64,000 nt of DNA from JANMOK01 sp031415055 (GCA_031415055.1 JANOQZ010000021.1:175064-239063); one strand, 5' to 3'. Shown: positions 1 through 8,728, counted from the first letter of the stretch. Translations and numbers: made by a program. Notes: a model not told the origin generated them from the letters alone.

Positions 1-2
1 GC

Positions 3-395
3 AAAGCCAAGGACACGCCGCCAGCGATCACCGCGCTCCAGTCCGAGCTCGCGAGTGTCACCACCGAGTTGAACACGCTCAAGACCGATTCCTCGCGCAC
101 CCGTGCCACCACTTTTGTCGACGGTGCCATCACCAAGGGCACCGTGGGCGTCAAGGTTTTGCGCGAGCACTACATCGCCATGCACATGGCCGACGCGGCG
201 CGGGTCGAGAAGGAAATCGCCGCCCTGCCGGTGCTGGGCCCGTCCGGCGCTCTGCAGGTCGCCCCGACCTCGAAAGACGGCACCATCGAACTGAACTCAG
301 AGCAGCTGGCCGTGGCCACTGCGCTCGGCCAAGACCCCGTGAAATTTGCGGCAGCCCTCAAAGCTGACCGCGCTGCCAAGGAGGCACATCAATGA
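3..395 (+). CDS. Mu-like I protein (head protease/scaffold), C-terminal part
   Basis: The frame is open from base 3, so only the last 130 or so residues are in the window and the start lies outside. In Mu-type phages gpI is the head-maturation protease, and its C-terminal part is also made alone as the scaffold. What is visible is an Ala/Lys-rich, helix-prone tail (SELASVTTELNTLKTD near its beginning, ending DRAAKEAHQ), as expected of a scaffold. No protease residues are in view, so the name rests mainly on position directly before a decoration gene and a gpT-like capsid gene. The stop overlaps the next start by 4 bases, which suggests translational coupling. Confidence 0.6.
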   Translation, partial: KAKDTPPAITALQSELASVTTELNTLKTDSSRTRATTFVDGAITKGTVGVKVLREHYIAMHMADAARVEKEIAALPVLGPSGALQVAPTSKDGTIELNSEQLAVATALGQDPVKFAAALKADRAAKEAHQ

Positions 396-823
396 CCGCG
401 CTTGTTGCTGACCGAAACACTCTCGAGGCCATCGGACCCGAGCGTGTAGGCCTTCTGGGTGCGTCCCAAGCGATTTTCAACGGATCGATCCTGATGCGTA
501 ACGCCTCGGGCCACCTGATCAAGGGTGCGGTTGCCACCGGTTCCTTCGGGGCTGGCCGGGCCGAAGACGTAGGCGTCAGCACTACCGCCGGTGTCACGAA
601 CCAGCGCTATCGCCCGGGTGTGTTTCGCTTTGCCAACTCCGCAGCCGGCGATCTCATCGCTGTCGCCGATATCGGCGCAGCTTGCTACATCGTCGATGAC
701 CAGACCGTGGCCAAGACCAACGGGACAAGTACCCGTTCGCCGGCCGGCATCATCGACAACGTTGATTCCATCGGTGTCTGGGTTCGTTTCGACGAAGCCA
801 TCACGCGCGCATTCCTCTCGTAA
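392..823 (+). CDS. Probable capsid decoration protein (phage head)
   Basis: A 143-residue protein between the protease/scaffold gene and the major capsid gene, the usual slot for a head decoration or stabilising protein in Mu-like phages. It is rich in Gly, Ala, Val and Thr with alternating beta-prone segments (LIKGAVATGSFGAG, RYRPGVFRFANSAAGDLIA) and has no signal peptide or membrane segment. It starts inside the previous stop (ATGA) and ends 12 bases before the capsid start, with a clear taaggaga ribosome site between them. I recognise the type by composition and order, not by a diagnostic motif. Confidence 0.6.
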   Translation: MTALVADRNTLEAIGPERVGLLGASQAIFNGSILMRNASGHLIKGAVATGSFGAGRAEDVGVSTTAGVTNQRYRPGVFRFANSAAGDLIAVADIGAACYIVDDQTVAKTNGTSTRSPAGIIDNVDSIGVWVRFDEAITRAFLS

Positions 824-835
824 GGAGACTTTCTC

Positions 836-1729
836 ATGCTCATTTCAAACGCCTCGCTCGACGCCCTTCGTGTCGGCTTTTCCACGGCCTTCCAGAACGG
901 CCTTGGCATGGCTCCCGCCTTCAAGGACCGGGTGGCAATGACACTGCGCTCCACGACTGCCGAGAACCGCTATGGTTGGCTCACACAGATGCCTGGTATG
1001 CGAGAATGGATCGGTCCGCGCGTCGTCCAGAACATGTCCGAAGCTGGTTACGCCATCCTCAACCGGCATTTTGAACAAACCATCGGTGTCGACCGCAACG
1101 ACATCGAAGATGACAATCTCGGTCAATATTCGATGCTGTTCGCCCGAATGGGTGAGGTTGCGGCGGCGCAACCCGAGCAGCTTGTCTGGGATGCGCTGAA
1201 GGCCGGTTTTGCCACCAACTGCTTCGATGGTCAGTTCTTCTTTGACACCGATCACCCCATCGTACTCGCGGACGGCTCGACCAGCATATACGCCAACACC
1301 GACGGTGGCGCGGGGACGCCTTGGTTCCTGCTTTGTACCAACCAGTCCGTAAAGCCGATGATCTATCAGGAGCGCAAGGCTGCCACTTTTGTGACGAAGG
1401 ACAAGGAAACCGATGACAACGTCTTCGAACAGCGGCGCTTCATGTATGGCACCGACGTTCGCTGCAATGTCGGCTACGGATTTCCGCAGATGGCCTGGGG
1501 CTCCAAGCAAACCTTAAACGCGGCCAACTATGCGATTGCTCGGGCTGCCGTTCAGGGCATGAAAGGGGACGGTGGCCGTCCGCTCGGTTTGGTCCCGAAC
1601 CTTCTGGTGGTGCCGCCTTCGCTGGAAAGCGCCGGTCGCCAGCTCCTGAACTCGGAATACGGCACCGGCGGTATCACCAACGAGTGGAAAGGCACTGCCG
1701 AACTGCTCGTCGTGCCGTGGCTGGCGTGA
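836..1729 (+). CDS. Mu-like major head subunit (gpT-like)
   Basis: The 297-residue product is close to the usual length of Mu gpT, the main coat protein that builds the icosahedral head. N-terminal features fit the family: a short helix (ISNASLDALRVGFSTAFQNG), a segment ENRYGWLTQMPGMREWIG, then ERNDIEDD-like text (GVDRNDIEDDNLGQYS). The C-terminal third (LGLVPNLLVVPPSLE, then ARQLLNSE-like residues) is also typical of gpT relatives. It lies between decoration and connector genes. I infer an HK97-type fold from the family; it cannot be seen directly. Confidence 0.85.
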   Translation: MLISNASLDALRVGFSTAFQNGLGMAPAFKDRVAMTLRSTTAENRYGWLTQMPGMREWIGPRVVQNMSEAGYAILNRHFEQTIGVDRNDIEDDNLGQYSMLFARMGEVAAAQPEQLVWDALKAGFATNCFDGQFFFDTDHPIVLADGSTSIYANTDGGAGTPWFLLCTNQSVKPMIYQERKAATFVTKDKETDDNVFEQRRFMYGTDVRCNVGYGFPQMAWGSKQTLNAANYAIARAAVQGMKGDGGRPLGLVPNLLVVPPSLESAGRQLLNSEYGTGGITNEWKGTAELLVVPWLA

Positions 1730-1740
1730 GGATCATTTGA

Positions 1741-2079
1741 ATGACCAAGAAATCGAAACCCTCGCCAGTGGCTGAAACTCCGATCCCCCCCGTCGCCTCT
1801 GAACCGGCGGCGGCCACGGATGCACCGGCAGTTGCTGGAGCGCAGGTGACGATAACTGGCGAACCCGGACTGGCCGAGGCGGTTGCCAAGGTGTTGGTCG
1901 ACCAGAAAACGCCTCCAGGTCAATCGGTCAGTGTGACCGGTCCGGCCAAGGGTCGCTGGCGGTGTGGTAGGCACTTCACCCCGGTACCGGTGCACATTCT
2001 GCTTGAGGAATTGAGCGTTGCTCAGATCGCCGCGATGGTCGACGACCCGGAACTGAAAGTGGAAGTCGACACCGACTAG
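1741..2079 (+). CDS. HI1506-like Mu-type head-region protein
   Basis: A 112-residue protein. Its first 60 residues are Pro/Ala/Thr-rich and low in complexity. The C-terminal half carries the recognisable block VTGPAKGRWRCGRHFTP followed by PVHILLEELSVAQIAAMVDDP, as in HI1506-like proteins of Haemophilus FluMu-type prophages. That block probably is the folded part and the N-terminus a disordered tail. It follows the capsid gene at 11 bases, consistent with co-transcription. The exact role in head completion is unknown. Confidence 0.65.
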   Translation: MTKKSKPSPVAETPIPPVASEPAAATDAPAVAGAQVTITGEPGLAEAVAKVLVDQKTPPGQSVSVTGPAKGRWRCGRHFTPVPVHILLEELSVAQIAAMVDDPELKVEVDTD

Positions 2080-2182
2080 CTGTCGAAACCTTCAGGCGAA
2101 GTGCAGCTTAGAATGCGATTTCGCCTAGAGGCGGGCAAGCAATTGCCCGCCCCTGAAACAACAGACCAAAGGGAATGCGGAC

Positions 2183-2611
2183 TTGTACACCACGCTGGCC
2201 GAGCTGACAGATCGTTACGGTGCGCACATGCTGGTGTCTCTGACCGACCGCGCCGCCATGGCGACCGGGCTGATCGACACGACGGTTGTCGATCGCGCAC
2301 TCGTCGATGCCGATGCGATGATCGATGGCTATCTCGCGGTGCGCTATGCTCTGCCCCTGTCGTCAGTTCCGACGCTGGTTGCCGACCTCGCCCAAGCAAT
2401 CGCCATTTACAAACTGCATGTCACCTCGCCCGATCCGAAGATCAAAGACGACTACGACGGGGCCTTGCGCTCGTTGCGCGACATCTCGAACGGCGCGCTC
2501 CGGCTTTCGGTGGCCGGAATTGAACCCGACACGGCAGCAACTGGCAGCGGTGTTGCGGTCTCTGATCGCGAACGCGTGCTGACCACCGACACCATGGGTG
2601 GTTTCGTATGA
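2183..2611 (+). CDS. DUF1320 / Mu gp36-like head-tail connector
   Basis: A 142-residue protein beginning with a TTG codon at 2183. The TTG start is chosen because it gives the family N-terminus MYTTLAELTDRYG, followed by LVSLTDRAAMATG, and because an aaaggga ribosome site sits about 9 bases upstream. The DUF1320 (gp36) family lies at the head-tail junction of Mu-like phages. The middle (DADAMIDGYLAVRYALPL) matches the helical family core. The stop overlaps the next start (ATGA). About 100 non-coding bases separate it from the gene before. Confidence 0.8.
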   Translation: MYTTLAELTDRYGAHMLVSLTDRAAMATGLIDTTVVDRALVDADAMIDGYLAVRYALPLSSVPTLVADLAQAIAIYKLHVTSPDPKIKDDYDGALRSLRDISNGALRLSVAGIEPDTAATGSGVAVSDRERVLTTDTMGGFV

Positions 2612-3039
2612 TCCCTGACGTCATCTCGCGCATCGCCTCGCTGGTTCCCGAACTTTCGGGCCGAATCGAGGGTGCAGCCAGTTTCGCGGAAATGGTCAAA
2701 CAGAACGCACTGCCGCAAGTGACGCCCGCCGCCCATGTGCTGCCGCTCGGCCTGATCGGTGGCCAAGGTGAGGCAGGTGCCGGGTTTTACACCCAAGCTT
2801 TCGAAGAGGTCATCGGTGTGATGATCACGCTGCGCACCACTGGTGCGACCGGACGCGCCGGTCTTGTCACCATCGACCAGCTGGTGAGTGACGTCATCAA
2901 TGCCGTTGCCGGATGGGGACCGGATGCTGCCGTTGGCGTCTTCCGCCTCCTGCGCGGCCAGCTCGTCTCCATGAGCGCTGGCACCATGGTTTACCAGATC
3001 GATTTTTCCATCCTTGATCAACTGAGGATCACCCCGTGA
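2608..3039 (+). CDS. Mu gp37-like tail terminator/connector
   Basis: A 143-residue protein directly coupled to the gp36-like gene by a 4-base overlap. It has the alpha/beta look of tail-terminator proteins: an N-terminal helix, then alternating strands (EVIGVMITLRTTG), a helix (LVTIDQLVSDVINAVAGW) and a final strand (GTMVYQIDFSILDQLRIT). Order gp36 then gp37 then tail tube matches Mu-type siphophages. It presumably caps the tail tube and joins it to the head. Family assignment is by order and shape; no catalytic motif is expected. Confidence 0.65.
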   Translation: MIPDVISRIASLVPELSGRIEGAASFAEMVKQNALPQVTPAAHVLPLGLIGGQGEAGAGFYTQAFEEVIGVMITLRTTGATGRAGLVTIDQLVSDVINAVAGWGPDAAVGVFRLLRGQLVSMSAGTMVYQIDFSILDQLRITP

Positions 3040-3194
3040 AACCCAAATCACCCGAAACTGACACGACCAAGCCGCAACCATTGCCGCACGAAGGTGGCGC
3101 GTGGATCCGCAAGGACGACGGCACGCTGGTGCGTGAACCGGAGCCAGAAACCCAGCCAGAGCCTGCGCCGAGCACCCCTGTAAACCCTGTTTGA
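3036..3194 (+). CDS. Small Pro/Glu-rich phage protein of unknown role
   Basis: A 52-codon frame starting with GTG that overlaps the previous stop by 4 bases. The product is charged and Pro-rich, with a central GGAWIRKDDGTLVREP block and a repetitive tail (EPEPETQPEPAP). Its support is the coupled start, the lack of any other gene in the gap and the ribosome site for the next gene overlapping its end. Similar-sized proteins occur at this place, before the tail tube gene, in Mu-like phages. I cannot name its function. Confidence 0.5.
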   Translation: MKPKSPETDTTKPQPLPHEGGAWIRKDDGTLVREPEPETQPEPAPSTPVNPV

Positions 3195-3205
3195 AGGAGG
3201 CTTGA

Positions 3206-4138
3206 ATGCCCATTTCATGGAAGTCGAAAATCCTTCTCGCCAAGATCGAGACCACCTACGGCACCGACTCGGTGCCGACCGCCGCCGCCAACGGCGTGCT
3301 TGCCACCGAGGTCAAGCTGACGCCGATGGAAGGCGACGATGTCAGCCGTGATCTCGACTTTGCTTTTTTCGCGGCGCAACCGACCATTCCATCCGGTCTC
3401 TACGCCAAACTGTCGTTCAAGGTCGAGCTGGTTCCAGCGGGCGCACTCGGAGTCGCTCCGGCCTGGGGGCCACTCTTGCGCGCCTGTGCCTGCGCCCAGA
3501 CCATCGTTGCTTCGACCAGCGTCACCTACAACCCGATCTCGACCGCTCTGGAAAGCGCATCGATCTATCTCTGGGTTGGCGGCACCCGCTATGTCCTTCT
3601 GGGCACGCGCGGCACGGTCAAGCTCACGTTCAGTGCTCAGGGCATTCCATATCTCGAATTCGAGATGCAGGGCCTGTTTGCGCAGCCAACCGAGTCCGCA
3701 CGCACCCTGCCGACGCTGACCGCCTTCCTCAAACCAGACCTAGTCACCAAGGCCAACACCCCGACCTTCACCGTCAACGCCGTGCCACTGATCCTGCGGC
3801 AGGCGCAGCTCGACCTCGGAAACCAGCTCGAGAACCGCTTCCTGGTCGGTTCGGAATCCGTCCTGATCACCGACAAAGCCGACATGTTCACCTTCACGGC
3901 CGAGGCCGAGGCTTTGACCACAATCAACCCGTTCTCGCTGGCGGCGGCGCAGACCAGCATGGTGGTGCAACTGATCCACGGGACAGTCGTCGGTCGCAAA
4001 TCGACGCTCAACATCCCAACCGGCCAGATGCAGCGGCCCAAGGGTCTCGAAAACGCCCAGAATATTGCCGAATGGCAGCTCGGCATCGTGCCGCTCGCCA
4101 ATGCCGGCAACGACCAATGGAACCTGCTTCTCACTTAA
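3206..4138 (+). CDS. Major tail tube protein
   Basis: A 310-residue protein in the tail-tube slot, preceded by a strong aaggagg site 5 bases before the start. The N-terminus (SWKSKILLAKIETTYGTDSVP) is typical of tail tube proteins that begin with a short binding strand and a conserved TYG turn. The rest is beta-rich (TVKLTFSAQGIPYLEFEMQG) with no cysteine pattern or membrane segment. It would form the hollow tube through which DNA passes. Presence of a tube gene without a sheath gene argues for a long non-contractile tail, unlike Mu itself. Confidence 0.8.
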   Translation: MPISWKSKILLAKIETTYGTDSVPTAAANGVLATEVKLTPMEGDDVSRDLDFAFFAAQPTIPSGLYAKLSFKVELVPAGALGVAPAWGPLLRACACAQTIVASTSVTYNPISTALESASIYLWVGGTRYVLLGTRGTVKLTFSAQGIPYLEFEMQGLFAQPTESARTLPTLTAFLKPDLVTKANTPTFTVNAVPLILRQAQLDLGNQLENRFLVGSESVLITDKADMFTFTAEAEALTTINPFSLAAAQTSMVVQLIHGTVVGRKSTLNIPTGQMQRPKGLENAQNIAEWQLGIVPLANAGNDQWNLLLT

Positions 4139-4158
4139 ACCCTGCCCAAGGAAAACCA

Positions 4159-4488
4159 ATGTTCAAGATTACCAAATCGCCCGAGTTTACCCATGTCGTT
4201 ACCGTTCTCGTGCCAGTCGACGGCGGGCATGACGAACAGACTTTCAAGGCGCGGTTTCGCGCCGTGCTCTCGACCAAGGCCATCGCGGCCGATGTGCGGC
4301 AGCCGGAAGGGTTCCTGACATTCTTGCGCGAGATCATCGTCTCGCTTGACGACCTCGCCGACGAGCGGGGCACAATCATGACCTACAACGACGACGTCCG
4401 CGAACGGCTCCTCGCCTATCCATATGTTCGGATCGCGCTCCTTAAGACCTACACCGAGGCACTGAACAAGGCTCGCTTGGGAAACTGA
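4159..4488 (+). CDS. Tail assembly chaperone G (zero-frame product)
   Basis: 109 residues, starting at the ATG 16 bases after an aagg site; a longer in-frame extension upstream overlaps the tail tube gene and is unlikely. In lambda-type tails, gpG and its frameshifted form gpGT coat the tape measure protein during tail assembly and are absent from the virion. The position between tail tube and tape measure genes is exact. The last codons contain a G GGA AAC heptamer immediately before the TGA, so ribosomes that slip back one base continue into the T part. Confidence 0.8.
   Translation: MFKITKSPEFTHVVTVLVPVDGGHDEQTFKARFRAVLSTKAIAADVRQPEGFLTFLREIIVSLDDLADERGTIMTYNDDVRERLLAYPYVRIALLKTYTEALNKARLGN
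4479..4485 (+). promoter_or_regulatory. Slippery heptamer G GGA AAC for -1 frameshifting
   Basis: The heptamer gggaaac lies in the register X XXY YYZ relative to the chaperone G frame (codons GGA and AAC) and is followed directly by the G stop codon. It differs by one base from the lambda gpG/gpGT site gggaaag. The -1 frame is open from well upstream of the heptamer through to 4856. No ATG, GTG or TTG start lies in that frame until about 70 codons downstream, so frameshifting is the plausible way to express it. Confidence 0.85.
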
Positions 4489-4856
4489 TCTGGGCCGGGC
4501 AAGCTTGGGCGAACGGCACGCTTGCCGGACGCGAGTATGGCCCGGTCGACAATGATGATGCTTTCTCCGATGCGGCGCGATGGGGACTTGTCCTCGATCC
4601 CGAGCTGCTCGGCGAAGGCGAAAATGACGGCGTCTGGCCGGAACATACAGAGGCGGTAGAGGCCTTTCTGGTCTGCTCGACGCAGTGGCGCTGCTTGGTT
4701 GGGCCGGACGGGCGGATCGTGACGGTCGGGCTCGACTATTCTGGCGCAAGGGCGGGACTGGACCTTGGGGGGATCACAGTCACCTCGGCACTTTGGTCGA
4801 TGGTGCGTGTCCTTGAGGCCGGAGCAGTGAAGGCGATGAACGCGAGGGGACAATGA
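4485..4856 (+). CDS. T part of frameshifted chaperone GT (DUF1799-like)
   Basis: About 123 codons in the -1 frame, joined to G by frameshifting. The text begins LIWAGQAWANGTLAG and ends SMVRVLEAGAVKAMNARGQ. It includes the core QWRCLVGPDGRIVTVGLDY, the pattern of the DUF1799 tail-assembly family. There is no early start codon, so it should exist only as the C-terminus of a G-T fusion of about 232 residues. In lambda the T domain recruits tail tube subunits to the chaperone-coated tape measure. Its stop overlaps the tape measure ATG. Confidence 0.8.
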   Translation: MIWAGQAWANGTLAGREYGPVDNDDAFSDAARWGLVLDPELLGEGENDGVWPEHTEAVEAFLVCSTQWRCLVGPDGRIVTVGLDYSGARAGLDLGGITVTSALWSMVRVLEAGAVKAMNARGQ

Positions 4857-6997
4857 CGTTTCGGTTTATGCTGGCGATCGATGGCGATGCACGGGGCGCG
4901 AAACTCGCGCTTGAGCAGACCGCTGTCGCGGCTGGAAAGACCGGGGCGGCGATCAAGGCTATCGGCCCGCAGGCGGCCTCATCGACCCCTCAAGTCGCGG
5001 TACTACAGGCCGAGATTGTTGGCCTCCGCGGCCAGATTGACGGTCTGACCGATGCCGAGGCACGGGCCACGGGGCAAGTCGCGGTCTTGACCGAACAGCT
5101 TGTTGTCCAGGAATCGGTCATGGCCAAGGGGATGGTGACCGCCTCCCGTTCTGCCGGTGCTCTGGCGGGCAGCTTCATGGCAATCCTGAACCCTGTTGGC
5201 CTGATCACCACCGCCGTCCTCATCGCCGGTACTGCCATGGTGCAATGGCTGGTGGGTGGCAAGAGCGATGCCGAAGAACTCGAAGAGAGTGTCGATGCTC
5301 TGACAGGGGCGGTTGATAGCTATTCCGCTGCGGTGAAATCCGCCTCAGTGCCGCTGTCCGATCTCGTAAAACAATACGGATCGCTCTCGGCTGAGGCACG
5401 GGAGCTGCTCGAATTAGAAAAGCAGATGACCCGCGTCCAAGCCGAGCGCAAAACTGCGCTGGCGTCCCGAAATATTTCGGAGATGTTCGGTGCCTCCAAG
5501 GACTCGGTAGCGCAAGGCGACGACTTGGCGACTACGCTGTTGCGCACCCTAGCTCTGGGAGACATCGGCGGAGCGCTCGGGATGACGACCGGGCAAGCAG
5601 AGGAAGCCCTCGTCGAACTGCAGCTGGTCGCCGAGGCTCTGGACGCTCTCGCGAGCGCCGAAGGGCCGCAAGCACAGGCCGCTGCTTTTGCCGATCTCGC
5701 AGGCAGTATCGATGTCGCCACCGGCGGCGTCGCCAACATGACCGACGAAACTTTCGCGCTGTACCAGCAGCTTCTGGATGCCGCGCAGGGATCGCTCGAA
5801 CTGGTCGGCTCCATCGAAAAGGCCAATCCGGCACTCCAGACGCTGCACGATCTCGCGGTACTTGCTGCTGGGGGCGTTGCGGATATCGGCGTGCAAGCTG
5901 ATGGCATCGTTGGCAAGCTGAGCAATGCTGCATCCGCCGCGTGGAATTTGGCCTCCGCCGTGGTCGCTGGCCTGAAGCAGGGCGGCGCGGATATGGAAGG
6001 CGTGCTTGCCTATAATGAGGTCACCGGCGGTGGTCGTGGCGCATCCTCGGGGGGTCCGCCAATCGATCCCTATGGATTCCGTGGCGATCTCAACCGAGGC
6101 AACAAACCCACAGACGGAGCTGGCTCCGGTCGCAGCGGCGGTGGTGCTTCTGCCGCCTCGGCCGAGAGCGATGCCGTCGACCGCCTGATCAAGAAACTGG
6201 AACTTGAAACCGAACTTAAACAGGCCCTCGATCCGGTGGCGCGGGCGATGATCCAGAACCGCGAAGCCTTGGCAAGTGCCACAGATGCAGAGCGGGCGCG
6301 GATCGAAGAGTTGATCGGCATCAATGCGCGGCTCGATCAGATCAACGAGCGGCGCGAGGCCTTCACCACCAGTCTCAACCAGAGTCTCATGGACATCATC
6401 TTCAGTGGTGAGGGTGTCAATGACATGCTGGAAGACATGATCGGCCAGCTTGCCCGCGCATTCGCCCAAGCGGCCCTGCTCGGAACCGGACCATTGGCCG
6501 GAATTTTCGGTGCGGGCGATACCGGAGGCGGCCTCATCGGCGCAATCAGTAGTTTCCTCTTCCCAAAAGCGGCGACCGGCGGTCTGATCAGCGGACCAGG
6601 CGGCCCCCGCGATGACAAGGTGCCTTTCCTGCTTTCGGATGGTGAGTACGTGGTCAATGCCGAGGCGACCAGCCATCATCGGGCCTTGCTTGACGCCATC
6701 AACGGTGGCGCCTCTTTGCCGGGCATGAAGGCAGGCGGGCCGATCGGGATATCGCCGACCTATCTGCCTGCAATGGGCGTCCCCTCGATGCTGCGCTCAC
6801 AATCGGGATCGCGGGTGCAAGAACCGGCACGGATCGAGATTGACCTCCGCCTCTCGGATGACCTGAACGCACGGATCGAAAGCAAATCGTCCGAGATTTC
6901 CGCCAAGCATGTTCACGAAGGCCTGAAGGCTTTCAACAACAAGGTTCTGCCGCAAAGAGTGATGCAGATTGCTGGCGACAATAGGGCACGCGCATGA
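4853..6997 (+). CDS. Tail tape measure protein
   Basis: A 714-residue protein, the longest gene directly after the chaperones, with the usual composition: Ala-rich coiled-coil stretches in the first 90 residues (AEIVGLRGQIDGLTDAEA), one hydrophobic segment around residues 105-130 (MAILNPVGLITTAVLIAG), a long helical middle and a Gly-rich C-terminal part (GPGGPRDDKVPFLLSDGEYVVNA) often seen in this family. It sets tail length and enters the host envelope on infection. The start overlaps the T stop and its own stop overlaps the next ATG, so the tail genes form one coupled run. Confidence 0.85.
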   Translation: MTFRFMLAIDGDARGAKLALEQTAVAAGKTGAAIKAIGPQAASSTPQVAVLQAEIVGLRGQIDGLTDAEARATGQVAVLTEQLVVQESVMAKGMVTASRSAGALAGSFMAILNPVGLITTAVLIAGTAMVQWLVGGKSDAEELEESVDALTGAVDSYSAAVKSASVPLSDLVKQYGSLSAEARELLELEKQMTRVQAERKTALASRNISEMFGASKDSVAQGDDLATTLLRTLALGDIGGALGMTTGQAEEALVELQLVAEALDALASAEGPQAQAAAFADLAGSIDVATGGVANMTDETFALYQQLLDAAQGSLELVGSIEKANPALQTLHDLAVLAAGGVADIGVQADGIVGKLSNAASAAWNLASAVVAGLKQGGADMEGVLAYNEVTGGGRGASSGGPPIDPYGFRGDLNRGNKPTDGAGSGRSGGGASAASAESDAVDRLIKKLELETELKQALDPVARAMIQNREALASATDAERARIEELIGINARLDQINERREAFTTSLNQSLMDIIFSGEGVNDMLEDMIGQLARAFAQAALLGTGPLAGIFGAGDTGGGLIGAISSFLFPKAATGGLISGPGGPRDDKVPFLLSDGEYVVNAEATSHHRALLDAINGGASLPGMKAGGPIGISPTYLPAMGVPSMLRSQSGSRVQEPARIEIDLRLSDDLNARIESKSSEISAKHVHEGLKAFNNKVLPQRVMQIAGDNRARA

Positions 6998-7653
6998 CCG
7001 CCCTGACATTCCCCCTCAGCCTCGCCCAGTTCTACGACAAGCTGAAGGTATCTTCGGTGACCTTTGACTTGCCCGAGCGCCTCGAGGTGAGCGGGCTCGC
7101 CTCTGGTGAGGTGCTCAGCGCCGATCTCGGACCGATGCTCTGGAAGGGCGAAGTGACACTAGGTGCCCTGACCCGCGCCGAAATCGCCGAGGTGACCGCA
7201 CTGGTCAACCTCCTTCGTGCGCCGGGCCGCAGCTTTTTTGCCTATGACACGGTCAAGGCCTATCCCCAATTGGATCCGACAGGATCAATTCTTGGTGCCT
7301 CGGCACCGACCATCCATACGCTCGATGCCAACAACCGGGAGATGCGCATCCAGGCGTTGCCGAACGGCTACACGCTTAAGGCGGGTGATTATTTGTCATT
7401 CGCCTATTCCTCGAGCCCGACCCGCTATGCTTTGCACATGCTGGTGACCGATGCGGTTGCCGCCGTGGGCGGTATAACGCCGCTCTTCGAGGTTGTCCCG
7501 CCGATCCGGCCCGGTGCCGCGGTAAGTGCCGCGATCACTCTGAAAAAACCCAATTGCAAGGCCATCATCCTGCCGGGCTCGGTCCAGCCCGGTAGCACAC
7601 AGCGCGGAATAAACCGCGGCTTCGGCTTCAGCATCACCCAGACGTTGAGATAG
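6994..7653 (+). CDS. Minor tail protein (distal tail position)
   Basis: 219 residues following the tape measure gene with a 4-base overlap. In this gene order (tape measure, this gene, hub, peptidase, host-specificity protein) the position equals that of the distal-tail protein of siphophages and of gene-transfer agents. The sequence is beta-rich; it contains a YPQLDPTG loop and ends GINRGFGFSITQTLR. I see no enzyme motif. Named from order and fold-like pattern only. Confidence 0.6.
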   Translation: MTALTFPLSLAQFYDKLKVSSVTFDLPERLEVSGLASGEVLSADLGPMLWKGEVTLGALTRAEIAEVTALVNLLRAPGRSFFAYDTVKAYPQLDPTGSILGASAPTIHTLDANNREMRIQALPNGYTLKAGDYLSFAYSSSPTRYALHMLVTDAVAAVGGITPLFEVVPPIRPGAAVSAAITLKKPNCKAIILPGSVQPGSTQRGINRGFGFSITQTLR

Positions 7654-7655
7654 CC

Positions 7656-8324
7656 ATGCGCACCTACAACACCGCCACCACCAACTATCTGACGGCACGC
7701 GCGGGGGTGATCGCGCGGCATCTGGTGTGGATCACGGCCAAGGATCGATCGACCGGAGTGCCACAATCGATTGGGATCTGGAACGGCGACGATGACCAGG
7801 TGATCACGGTGGATGCGGTGGCGCGGACCTATCTGGCCAAGGGCGCGTTGCTGGACCTGCCGCCGATGACCTATCAGGCAGGGCTGTTTGTGCGCAGCTA
7901 TGAGATTCAGACCTCGCCCTTAGCGCAGCCAATCATTGATGCGATCCGGCTTTATGACGCGCGATTGGCACCAATCGAAATTCACCGGGTTTTGCTGGAT
8001 ACCAGCAGCCGGGCAATTATCGACACGCCTTACCGTATGTTCAAGGGATGGATCGACGATGTCGCTATCTCGACCCCGTCGATTTCGGGCGAGAGTATCT
8101 GCACCCTGAAATGCGTCACCTCGGCACGGGCGCTGACCCGCACAGTGACCCTGAAAAAGTCGGATGACAGTCAGCGACGCCGCTCCAACGACCAGTTCCG
8201 CCGCGATGCCGAATTGTCCAATGCGATTGATGTTTTTTGGGGCGAGGAGCGTCACAAATCGACGGCAATGTCGTCGCACAAGTCCGTGCCGGTGCTCAAG
8301 TATTTTCAGAAATGGGTGAACTGA
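7656..8324 (+). CDS. Minor tail / baseplate hub protein (DUF2163-like position)
   Basis: 222 residues, starting 2 bases after the previous stop. Segments such as HLVWITAKDRSTG, then GIWNGDDDQVITVD and later RMFKGWIDDVAIS are typical of phage hub proteins. The end RRRSNDQFRRDAELSNAIDV followed by a WGEE block matches the conserved C-terminal region of phage and gene-transfer-agent hubs. It would sit at the tail tip between the distal tail ring and the J-like fibre base. Its TGA shares the A with the next ATG. Confidence 0.6.
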   Translation: MRTYNTATTNYLTARAGVIARHLVWITAKDRSTGVPQSIGIWNGDDDQVITVDAVARTYLAKGALLDLPPMTYQAGLFVRSYEIQTSPLAQPIIDAIRLYDARLAPIEIHRVLLDTSSRAIIDTPYRMFKGWIDDVAISTPSISGESICTLKCVTSARALTRTVTLKKSDDSQRRRSNDQFRRDAELSNAIDVFWGEERHKSTAMSSHKSVPVLKYFQKWVN

Positions 8325-8728
8325 TGCAGCGGTTCGAGGACTGGCGCAGCCGCCTTTTGGACACCCTGCAGGCAGCGGTGCATCGGCCGTTCCGTCCGGG
8401 CGAGCACGATTGCGCATTGTTTGCTGCGGACTGTGTTTTGGCGATGACCGGCCACGATCTGGCGGCACCTTTTCGGGGCAAATACCGGACGATCAAAGCG
8501 GGAATTACCGCCACCAAAAAAGCCGGGCTGATTGACCACGTGGGTGTAGCGGCAAACGCATTGACCGAGGTCCATCCGGCTTACGCGCAAGTTGGTGACT
8601 TGGCCGTGCTGATGGACGGCACCCATGCGGTTCTGGGCGTTGTGCAGGGCGCTATGATCTATGTGCTGAAGGCCGAAGGCTTGGGTTTGATGCCCTTGAC
8701 CGACGCTGTGCGGGCGTTTCGGGTATGA
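8324..8728 (+). CDS. Tail-tip peptidase-like protein (DUF6950 / NlpC-P60-like)
   Basis: 134 residues from the ATG at 8324, whose first base is the last base of the previous stop; an ATG at 8312 is also in frame but less likely. The block RPGEHDCALFAADCVLAMTG contains the Cys expected for a DUF6950 or NlpC/P60-type papain-fold protein, with a later GDLAVL block, but a clear catalytic His is harder to place. Such tail peptidases cut peptidoglycan during DNA entry. Its stop overlaps the next start by 4 bases. Confidence 0.6.
   Translation: MQRFEDWRSRLLDTLQAAVHRPFRPGEHDCALFAADCVLAMTGHDLAAPFRGKYRTIKAGITATKKAGLIDHVGVAANALTEVHPAYAQVGDLAVLMDGTHAVLGVVQGAMIYVLKAEGLGLMPLTDAVRAFRV

Noticed and set aside
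5549..6679. 376-codon minus-strand frame
   Set aside because: Antisense shadow of the tape measure gene; no ribosome site, no family.
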